Source of the DNA: Liolophura sinensis
Lineage: Eukaryota; Mollusca; Polyplacophora; Chitonida; Chitonidae
NCBI RefSeq assembly: GCF_032854445.1
Contig: NC_088301.1
Span: forward strand, 30,548,402-30,612,401
Length of the DNA: 64,000 nt
Direction of reading: 5' to 3'
Below are positions 49,901 through 61,900 of this stretch, in pieces; positions within the stretch are counted from its first letter, which is position 1, and each line of letters starts with the position of its first letter. The position numbers and the translations under genes were made by a program. Below the pieces are notes generated by a model. It was not told where the DNA came from. It saw only the letters and a program-made list of their open reading frames with translations, and did not search any database.

Positions 49901-52900
49901 ACGTATTTGACCTGCTGTTTGAGACGTTTCCATGGTTAAGGTAACAGCAGTGTTATATATTTAATTTCCACAGTTTTACAAAACATTGGTTTCATTTTTT
50001 ATATGTACACATAGACTAATTATTATTTAGATATTTGATTACTATCACCATTCATCCCAACAGTACAGTGCCTGCAGTTTCCATATTGGTTTATTGCACA
50101 AAGCGGAATAGATTTTCTATAGTTTGTTTTCTATAGTTAATGTGTTACAGTTGAAAACAATCAGACAAGAGTGCCATAAAGCTGAATCCTGAACAGAATG
50201 ACCCATATACAAATTGTTGGCATACAGGTTTATGTACTTCACAATCTATGGTCGCCACGATATGGCTGAAATATTGCCGATGTGGCGTTAAGCCATAATC
50301 ATTCATTCATTTATAATCTATGGCTTTATTTTACTTATATAATTGCCTTTTAATGCTGCATTCGAGAATCTTTCCTTTACACCTCAGTCAGGTTTATAGG
50401 GCGGAGAAATTGGATTGCCCCCAGTATAAAACGACTACCCTTTGTTGAGTACCTGACAAACTGCAGGACTTTATTAAAGCTGCAGCTAAACCGCCAAAGC
50501 CACAGATCTCTGTAGGTATATATTTTATCAAGTGAATTTGACCCTTTCTTTTCTAATTGCAGAGAGCAAGGTTATAGTTCAGAGTTGTTCTGTAAGGAAT
50601 GGCTGGACTTCCCCGGAATGCCACAGGTAACCTCTGCATTTCAAATTAGGACTTCCCTTCATGAGGTTGATCACTAACATTGGCAACTTGAAGGCATTGG
50701 TTGATTTTTGCGGTATTTCTATCAAAAACAACACTGTTTTTCAGTCCTTAAGTGCTCATAAGTCCAGCCATGTTGTGGCCGGAGATATATAAATTGGTGT
50801 AAGTTTCATCTCTACAATGGCTATGTGAGTGGAGGAGAAACCTGGACTAAACCACCAACCTTTGTAAAGGCATTGTAAATATTGTAAATATTTTATTCTT
50901 CACTATCAAGTTTTGATTATATAAATGTATGATGTATATAAGTTTGAGGAAACCCCCTAGTGACCCATGGGTTGTGGGATATCCTCAGTAAACAAATAAA
51001 TAAAGAATTAATTTAAAGGCACAGGCAAACTCTCCCCTGCGTGACACACACATTTTTTTCCCATGGACAGAAAGGAAATTTCTTTGATTAAAGTTAAGGC
51101 TAAGACTGAATGGCCCTGATAATGATGTACAAATTATTCCTCTATGTGAGACATGAAATTGTGTGAGGACCTGTATGTGTAGGAATGAAGTTGTGTGTCA
51201 GTATTATGTGATCAAAAAAGACATGAAATTGTGTGAGGACCTGTACCTGTAGGAATGAAGTTGTGTGTCAGTATTACGTGATCAAAAAAGACGTGAAATT
51301 GTGTGAGGACCTGTACGTGTAGGAATGAAGTTGTGTGTCAGTATTACATGATCAAAAAAGACATGAAATTGTGTGAGGACCTGTACGTGTAGGAATGAAG
51401 TTTAGTGTGAGTATTACGTGATCAAAAAAGACATGAAATTGCATGAGGACCTGTACGTGTAGGAATGAAGTTTAGTGTCAGTATTATGTGATCAAAAAAG
51501 ACATGAAATTGTGTGAGGACCTGTACGTGTAGGAATGGAGTTGTGTGTCAGTATTACGTGATCAAAAAAGACGTAAAATTGTGTGAGGACCTGTACCTGT
51601 AGGAATGAAGTTTAGTGTCAGTATTACGTGATCAAAAAATGCATGAAATTGTGTGAGGACCTGTACGTGTAGGAATGAAGTTTAGTGTCAGTATTATGTG
51701 ATCAAAAAAGACATGAAATTGTGTGTGGACCTGTACGTGTAGGAATGGAGTTGTGTGTCAGTATTACGTGATCAAAAAAGACGTAAAATTGTGTGAGGAC
51801 CTGTACCTGTAGGAATGAAGTTTAGTGTCAGTATTATGTGATCAAAAAAGACATGAAATTGTGTGAGGACCTGTACGTGTAGAAATGAAGTTGTGTGTCA
51901 GTATTACATGATCAAAAAAGATGTGAAATTGTGTGAGGACCTGTACGTGTAGGAATGGAGTTGTGTGTCAGTATTACGTGATCAAAAAAGACATGAAATT
52001 GTGTGAGGACCTGTACGTGTAGGAATGGAGTTGTGTGTCAGTATTACGTGATCAAAAAAGACGTAAAATTGTGTGAGGACCTGTACGTGTAGGAATGAAG
52101 TTGTGTGTCAGTATTACGTGATCAAAAAAGACATGAAATTGTGTGAGGAACTGTACGTGTAGGAATGGAGTTGTGTGTCAGTATTACGTGATCAAAAAAG
52201 ACGTAAAATTGTGTGAGGACCTGTACCTGTAGGAATGAAGTTTAGTGTCAGTATTATGTGATCAAAAAAGACATGAAATTGTGTGAGGACCTGTACGTGT
52301 AGGAATGAAGTTGTGTGTCAGTATTACATGATCAAAAAAGACGTGAAATTGTGTGAGGACCTGTACGTGTAGGAATGGAGTTGTGTGTCAGTATTACGTG
52401 ATCAAAAAAGACGTGAAATTGTGTGAGGACCTGTACGTGTAGGAATGAAGTTGTGTGTCAGTATTACGTGATCAAAAAAGACGTGAAATTGTGTGTGGAC
52501 CTGTACGTGTAGGAATGAAGTTGTGTGTCAGTATTACGTGATCAAAAAAGACATGAAATTGTGTGAGGACCTGTACGTGTAGGAATGAAGTTTAGTGTGA
52601 GTATTACGTGATCAAAAAAGACGGGGAAATTGTGTGAGGACCTGTACGTGTAGGAATGAAGTTGTGTGTCAGTATTACGTGATCAAAAAAGACGTGAAAT
52701 TGTGTGAGGACCTGTACGTGTAGGAATGGAGTTGTGTGTCAGTATTATGTGATCAAAAAAGACGTGAAATTGTGTTAGGACCTGTAGGTGTAGGAATGAA
52801 GTTGTGTGTCAGTATTACGTGATCAAAAAAGACGTGAAATTGTGTGAGGACCTGTACGTGTAGGAATGAAGTTGTGTGTCAGTATTACGTGATCAAAAAA

Positions 52901-55900
52901 GACGTGAAATTGTGTGAGGACCTGTACGTGTAGGAATGGAGTTGTGTGTCAGTATTACGTGATCAAAAAAGACGTGAAATTGTGTGAGGACCTGTACGTG
53001 TAGGAATGAAGTTGTGTGTCAGTATTACGTGATCAAAAAAGACGTAAAATTGTGTGAGGACCTGTACGTGTAGGAATGAAGTTGTGTGTCAGTATTACGT
53101 GATCAAAAAAGACATGAAATTGTGTGAGGACCTGTACGTGTAGGAATGAAGTTTAGTGTCAGTATTATGTGATCAAAAAAGACATGAAATTGTGTGAGGA
53201 CCTGTACGTGTAGGAATGAAGTTGTGTGTCAGTATTACATGATCAAAAAAGACGTAAAATTGTGTGAGGACCTGTACGTGTAGGAATGGAGTTGTGTGTC
53301 AGTATTACGTGATCAAAAAAGACGTGAAATTGTGTGAGGACCTGTACGTGTAGGAATGAAGTTGTGTGTCAGTATTACGTGATCAAAAAAGACGTGAAAT
53401 TGTGTGAGGACCTGTACGTGTAGGAATGAAGTTGTGTGTCAGTATTACGTGATCAAAAAAGACGTGAAATTGTGTGTGGACCTGTACGTGTAGGAATGAA
53501 GTTGTGTGTCAGTATTACGTGATCAAAAAAGACATGAAATTGTGTGAGGACCTGTACGTGTAGGAATGAAGTTTAGTGTGAGTATTACGTGATCAAAAAA
53601 GACGGGGAAATTGTGTGAGGACCTGTACGTGTAGGAATGAAGTTGTGTGTCAGTATTACGTGATCAAAAAAGACGTGAAATTGTGTGAGGACCTGTACGT
53701 GTAGGAATGGAGTTGTGTGTCAGTATTATGTGATCAAAAAAGACGTGAAATTGTGTGAGGACCTGTACGTGTAGGAATGAAGTTGTGTGTCAGTATTACT
53801 TGATCAAAAAAGACGTGAAATTGTGTGAGGACCTGTACGTGTAGGAATGGAGTTGTGTGTCAGTATTACGTGATCAAAAAAGACGTGAAATTGTGTGAGG
53901 ACCTGTACGTGTAGGAATGGAGTTGTGTGTCAGTATTACGTGATCAAAAAAGACGTGAAATTGTGTGAGGACCTGTACGTGTAGGAATGAAGTTGTGTGT
54001 CAGTATTACGTGATCAAAAAAGACGTGAAATTGTGTGTGGACCTGTACGTGTAGGAATGAAGTTGTGTGTCAGTATTACGTGATCAAAAAAGACGTGAAA
54101 TTGTGTGTGGACCTGTACGTGTAGGAATGAAGTTGTGTGTCAGTATTACGTGATCAAAAAAGACATGAAATTGTGTGAGGACCTGTACATGTAGGAATGA
54201 AGTTTAGTGTGAGTATTACGTGATCAAAAAAGACGGGGAAATTGTGTGAGGACCTGTACGTGTAGGAATGAAGTTTAGTGTCAGTATTACGTGATCAAAA
54301 AATGCATGAAATTGTGTGAGGACCTGCTTGTGTAGGAATGAAGTTGTGTGTCAGTATTACGTGATCAAAAAAGACATGAAATTGTGTGAGGACCTGTACC
54401 TGTAGGAATGAAGTTGTGTGTGAGTATTACGTGATCAAAAAAGACATGAAATTGTGTGAGGACCTGTACGTGTAGGAATGAAGTTTAGTGTCAGTATTAC
54501 GTGATCAAAAAATGCATGAAATTGTGTGAGGACCTGTACGTGTAGGAATGAAGTTGTGTGTCAGTATTACGTGATCAAAAAAGATGGGGAAATTGTGTGA
54601 GGACCTGTACGTGTAGGAATGAAGTTTAGTGTCAGTATTACGTGATCAAAAAAGACATGAAATTGTGTGAGGACCTGTACGTGTAGGAATGAAGTTGTGT
54701 GTCAGTATTACGTGATCAAAAAAGACATGAAATTGTGTGAGGACCTGTACGTGTAGGAATGAAGTTTAGTGTCAGTATTACGTGATCAAAAAAAGACATG
54801 AAATTGTGTTAGGACCTGCTTGTGTAGGAATGAAGTTGTGTGTCAGTATTACGTGATCAAAAAATGCATGAAATTGTGTGAGGACCTGTACGTGTAGGAA
54901 TGAAGTTGTGTGTCAGTATTACGTGATCAAAAAAGACGTAAAATTGTGTGAGGACCTGTACCTGTAGGAATGAAGTTTAGTGTCAGTATTACGTGATCAA
55001 AAAAGACATGAAATTGTGTGAGGACCTGTACGTGTAGGAATGAAGTTGTGTGTCAGTATTACATGATCAAAAAAGACATGAAATTGTGTGAGGACCTGTA
55101 CGTGTAGGAATGAAGTTTAGTGTGAGTATTACATGATCAAAAAAGGCATGAAATTGTGTGAGGACCTGTACGTGTAGGAATGAAGTTGTGTGTCAGTATT
55201 ACGTGATCAAAAAAGACATGAAATTTTCTGAGGACCTGTACGTGTAGGAATGAAGTTTAGTGTGAGTATTACGTGATCAAAAAAGACGTGAAATTGTGTG
55301 AGGACCTGTATGTGTAGGAATGAAGTTTAGTGTCAGCATTACGTGATCAAAAAAGACATGAAATTTTCTGAGGACCTGTATGTGTAGGAATGAAGTTTAG
55401 TGTGAGTATTACGTGATCAAAAAAGACGTGAAATTGTGTGAGGACCTGTATGTGTAGAATGAAGTTTAGTGTGAGTATTACGTGATCAAAAAAGACGTGA
55501 AATTATGTGAGGACCTGCACGTGTAGGAATGAAGTTTAGGGTGAGTATTACGTGATCAAAAAAGACATGAAATTGTATGAGGACCTGCACGTGTAGGAAT
55601 GAAGTTTAGTGTCAGTATTACATGATCAAAAAAGGCATGAAATTGTGTGAGGACCTGTACGTGTAGGAATGAAGTTGTGTGTCAGTATTACGTGATCAAA
55701 AAAGACGTGAAATTGTGTGAGGACCTGTACGTGTAGGAATGAAGTTGTGTGTCAGTATTACATGATCAAAAAGGACATGAAATTGTGTGAGGACCTGTAC
55801 ATGTAGGAATGAAGTTTAGTGTGAGTATTACGTGATCAAAAAAGACGGGGAAATTGTGTGAGGACCTGTATGTGTAGAAATGAAGTTGAGTGTGAGTATT

Positions 55901-58900
55901 ACATGATCAAAAAAGTAAAACTGATGTCTCAAGTATAATTGTGTTATTTGTCATCCACAGCCCATCATCAAGCTGAATGTGTCACAAAACAATGAACTCC
56001 TCACTCAGGTGCAGAAGGAAGTGAGTTGAAATATCTACATTCTCTTTTTGTTTGTAATTCTAAGGCGGCACAAATTGTATATTTTGGTTTACAGATGAGC
56101 TGCCATTAAAAAATCCAAAAATGGAAAATTTTTTTTTTGAAGAATTTTTGGTAAAGTTCACATTTCCTACAAATTAAATGATTTTTAAGTTTTAGTTTTG
56201 TACCCTTCTTCAACATTGGAAAAACTACATCTTAATGCCCTAAATACCCAAATATTATTTTGTGTATGGTTTTGTGATATCATATAAGTAAGTAAATAAA
56301 TAGATGTGTTCCAGTTTAATGGTTTTAAATGATTTTGTAATTAATCTGTTAATTAACAGATCAGCTATAAAATTCCTAGAATTAAGTTGATATGAGTACC
56401 ATACTGTTCCATTTTTGTCTGAACTACTGTACATGTAGATATGCTTTTTAATGAAGACCACAATTGAGAGTAATGTTTGAGTCTTTTGTAGTTCTCCAGG
56501 TGGAAGCCATTGTGTAAAAAACCCAAACCACAGAAATCCTCTTCTAAGAGAAGAAAGAAAATACCAAAGCTGGATCCAGCCGCAGCTGTTCCTGCAGCTA
56601 AGGTCAGAATCTTGTATCTCAGTAACTAATTGTCCCATCTACATATCCGTACATGTTTTGGTCCCAAAGAGACAATGTACGTAGACAAAAACTGAGATCA
56701 CTATTAAAAAAAGAAAAAGTATATTTTGTGGTACTTTAAAATGAACAGGACTTTGAGACAAAACCTATGCAAACTTTGCCTGAATGAGGCCTGCCTTAGA
56801 ATGACACAAGTCAGATAAGCACATGCCTAGGGTAAAAATGTGGAATGACACAAGAGTGCGATAAGCACTGTGGATTAACACAAGAGTCCAATGAACATGT
56901 GTCTAGGGTAGAACTGTGGATTGACACAAAAGTCAGATAAGCACATGACTAGGGTAGAACTGTGGATTGACACAAGAGTCAGATAAGCACATGACTAGGG
57001 TAGTACTGTGGATTGACACATGTCAGATAAGCACATGACTAGGGTAGAGCTGCGGATTGACACAAGAGTCAGATAAGCACATGACTAGGGTAGAACTGTA
57101 GATTGACACAAGAGTCAGATAAGCACATGACTAGGGTAGAACTGTGGATTAACACAAGAGTCCAATGAACACGTGTCTAGGGTAGAACTGTGGATTGACA
57201 CAAGTCAGATAAGCACATGACTAGGGTAGAACTGTGGATTGACACAAGTAGGATAAGCACATGACTAGGGTATTACTGTGGATTGACACAAGTCAGATAA
57301 GTACATGACTAGGGTAGTACTGTGGATTGACACAAGAGTCAGATAAGCACATGACTAGGGTAGAACTGTGGATTGACACAAGAGTCAGATAAGCACATGA
57401 CTAGGGTAGTACTGTGGATTGACACAAGAGTCAGATAAGCACATGACTAGGGTAGTACTGTGGATTGACACAAGAGTCAGATAAGCACATGACTAGGGTA
57501 GAACTGTAGATTGACACAAGTCAGATAAGCGCATGACTTGGGTAGAACTGTGGATTGACACAAGAGTCAGATAAGCACATGACTAGGATAGAACTGTGGA
57601 TTGACACAAGTCAGATAAGCGCATGACTAGGGTAGAACTGTGGATTGCCACAAGGGACAGATAAATGCATGACTAGGATGGAACTGTGGATTGACACAAG
57701 AGTCAGATAAGCACATGACTTGGGTAGAACTGTGGACTGACACAAGAGTCAGATAAGCACATGACTAGGGTAGTACTGTGGATTGACACAAGAGTCAGAT
57801 AAGCACATGACTAGGGTAGAACTGTAGATTGACACAAGTCAGATAAGCGCATGACTTGGGTAGAACTGTGGATTGACACAAGAGTCAGATAAGCACATGA
57901 CTAGGATAGAACTGTGGATTGACACAAGTCAGATAAGCGCATGACTAGGGTAGAACTGTGGATTGCCACAAGGGACAGATAAATGCATGACTAGGATGGA
58001 ACTGTGGATTGACACAAGAGTCAGATAAGCACATGACTTGGGTAGAACTGTGGATTGACACAAGAGTCAGATAAGCACATGACTAGGGTAGTACTGTGGA
58101 TGGACACAAGAGTCAGATAAGCACATGACTAGGGTAGTACTGTGGATGGACACAAGAGTCAGATAAGCACATGACTAGGATAGAACTGTGGATTGACACA
58201 AAAGTCAGATAAGCACATGACTAGGGTAGTACTGTGGATTGACACAAGTCAGATAAGCACATGACTGGGGTAGTACTGTGGATTGACACAAGAGTCAGAT
58301 AAGCACATGACTAGGGTAGAACTGTGGATTGACACAAGAGTCAGATAAGCACATGACTAGGGTAGAACTGTGGATTGACACAAGAGTCAGATAAGCACAT
58401 GACTAGGGTAGAACTGTGGATTGACACAAGTAGGATAAGCACATGACTAGGGTATTACTGTGGATTGACACAAGTCAGATAAGCGCATGACTTGGGTAGA
58501 ACTGTGGATTGACACAAGAGTCAGATAAGCACATGACTAGGATAGAACTGTGGATTGACACAAGTCAGATAAGCACATGACTAGGGTAGTACTGTGGATT
58601 GACACAAGAGTCAGATAAGCACATGACTAGGGTAGTACTGTGGATTGACACAAGAGTCAGATAAGCACATGACTAGGGTAGTACTGTGGATTGACACAAG
58701 AGTCAGATAAGCACATGACTAGGGTAGAACTGTAGATTGACACAAGTCAGATAAGCGCATGACTTGGGTAGAACTGTGGATTGACACAAGAGTCAGATAA
58801 GCACATGACTAGGATAGAACTGTGGATTGACACAAGTCAGATAAGCGCATGACTAGGGTAGAACTGTGGATTGCCACAAGGGACAGATAAATGCATGACT

Positions 58901-61900
58901 AGGATGGAACTGTGGATTGACACAAGAGTCAGATAAGCACATGACTTGGGTAGAACTGTGGATTGACACAAGAGTCAGATAAGCACATGACTAGGGTAGT
59001 ACTGTGGATTGACACAAGAGTCAGATAAGCACATGACTAGGGTAGAACTGTAGATTGACACAAGTCAGATAAGCACATGACTTGGGTAGAACTGTGGATT
59101 GACACAAGAGTCAGATAAGCACATGACTAGGATAGAACTGTGGATTGACACAAGTCAGATAAGCGCATGACTAGGGTAGAACTGTGGATTGCCACAAGGG
59201 ACAGATAAATGCATGACTAGGATGGAACTGTGGATTGACACAAGAGTCAGATAAGCACATGACTTGGGTAGAACTGTGGATTGACACAAGAGTCAGATAA
59301 GCACATGACTAGGGTAGTACTGTGGATGGACACAAGAGTCAGATAAGCACATGACTAGGGTAGTACTGTGGATGGACACAAGAGTCAGATAAGCACATGA
59401 CTAGGATAGAACTGTGGATTGACACAAAAGTCAGATAAGCACATGACTATGGTAGTACTGTGGATTGACACAAGTCAGATAAGCACATGACTGGGGTAGT
59501 ACTGTGGATTGACACAAGAGTCAGATAAGCACATGACTAGGGTAGTACTGTGGATTGACACAAGTCAGATAAGCGCATGACTAGGGTATTACTGTGGATT
59601 GACACAAGAGTCAGATAAGCACATGACTAGGGTAGTACTGTGGATTGACACAAGAGTCAGATAAGCACATGACTAGGGTAGAACTGTGGATTGACACAAG
59701 AGTCAGATAAGCACATGACTAGGGTAGTACTGTGGATGGACACAAGAGTCAGATAAGCACATGACTAGGGTAGAACTGTGGATTGCTTCAAGAGGGAGGT
59801 GGTGTCCCTCTACTGTATGAATTTTATGATTGACCTTAATCAGTGAGCCTTTAATCACTTGCACTTTGCAGTTCCTGGCTGATCAACTTGTTTTGCTGCT
59901 GGAGTTGATGTTGGAAGAAGACCATTGCCCTGTATCTGTGCTTACAGCTCTGTACAAGAATTACAACATCGCCTCAGCCAATGCAGATGTAAGTAGCTCA
60001 ACAATGATCATATGTAAACTGTGTTGGTTTTCTGTAATGATGGGGGCCTCCGTGGCTGAGTTGGTTAGCATGCCCGCATGGGGCAATGACCCTGGAGCCT
60101 CCCGCCAATGTGATTGTTGTGAGTTCAAGTCCAGCTCATGCTGGCTTCCTCTCTGGCTGTACGTGGTAACGTCTGTCAATAGTCTGCAGATGGTGGTGGG
60201 TTTCCCCATGGGCTCTGCCCAGTTTTCTCCCACGGTAATGCTGGCCACGTTGTATAAGTGAAACATTCTTGGTAAAAACACCAATCAACTCAACAAGTCA
60301 TTTGCAATAATAAAACTAAATACAGTTATTTCTATGTATGGGTGCTATAAGCAATACTTGTGAATATTAAAGATGTATATTGCCCTTCTGCACCCATGTG
60401 TGTACTAAATGTAGATTTTTTGTGTCTTAACACATGTGTGTGCTGAATGTAGATTTGGTGTGTCTTAATGTAGATTTGGTGTGTCTTACCATACATGTCT
60501 GTGCTAAATGTAGATTTTGTGTCCCTTACCCTGGTAAGATTGAGGGTGTATCTTAGGTACTTCCAGTTATGCAAATTAGTACCTCAAGTACACCTACAGT
60601 ACAGCTCAGTGGAGGTCTACACTGTAACAGTTAGGTAAAAAATATGTTGCCTGAGGTGTATTTGAGGTATATCTGGGATACAAGGTGGTTGTACACTGTT
60701 TTCACTTTTATTTTGGTAGAAAACAAGCTGGAACACTTATATATTGGCTGTATAAATTATAGATAAATTTAAGTAAGTTTGTAATTGCATGCTGTTCTTT
60801 GTTTACAGTATCTGTAAATCTCAGCTGACTTACAACAATGATATACATTTACATGAGGATTTCCACCTGCTTGATCAAAATTTAGTGCCACTTCTTCTCT
60901 GTGCCTTTTAGAACTGTTCATGTGCCCAAACATATTACAAATTCTGTCCCAGGAAGCATCGGTCAGTGCATAAATGAGTTGTTTTCCCACAGCCTGGAAT
61001 ATATATGCAACTTGTTCAGGGCAGCCATCTTGGAATAATCAGGGACAAATATATCCATGCTCTGTGATTGGTCAGTATTCACACACTGAATGGCAAGTCA
61101 TAAGATAAGACAAAGGCTTATATTTATTTAATAAACATTTTTCTTTTGCACAAAAATATTTGTAATTTTGTGCACATCATTTTGTCTGAAGTAAAATGTA
61201 AATCTGATCTCTTGTTTTCAAACTTTTATTAAGTGGTTGAGGTGTACCTGAGGTACATGACCACTAAATTATAATCAATTACCAAAGCACATCATTCGTT
61301 TTTTTCAACTTTCAAAGTTTCTAAGGTGTACCTGAGGTACATTTTCTTAATGTTATTGTTACTGTTTCTGAGGCACATCAGAGGTATAGGTATGGCTGCG
61401 GTGTACTTAAGGTGCAGTACACCTCACTTAATATAGATGTGGGGTACACCTCATCTATGTCTCACACTAAAGTGTACATGAGGTGTACACCCCATAAACA
61501 CCTCATCTTTACCTAACACTTAGGTATATACCTCCTGTCTGTAAGGGGTGTCTTAACATGCATGTGTATACTAAATGTAGATTTGGTGTATCTTAACATG
61601 CATGTGTGTACTAAATGTAGGTTTGGTGTGTCTTAACATGCATGTGTGTACTAAATGTAGATTTGGTGTGTCTTGACACACATGTGTGTACTAAATGTAG
61701 GTTTGGTGTGTCTTGACGTGCATGTGTGTAATAAATGTAGATTTGGTGTGTCTTAACATGCATGTGTGTACTAAATGTAGATTTAGTGTGTCTTGACACA
61801 TGTGTGTACTAAATGTAGATTTGGTGTGTCTTGACACACATGTGTGTACTAAATGTAGATTTGGTGTGTCTTAACATGCATGTGTGTACTAAATGTAGAG

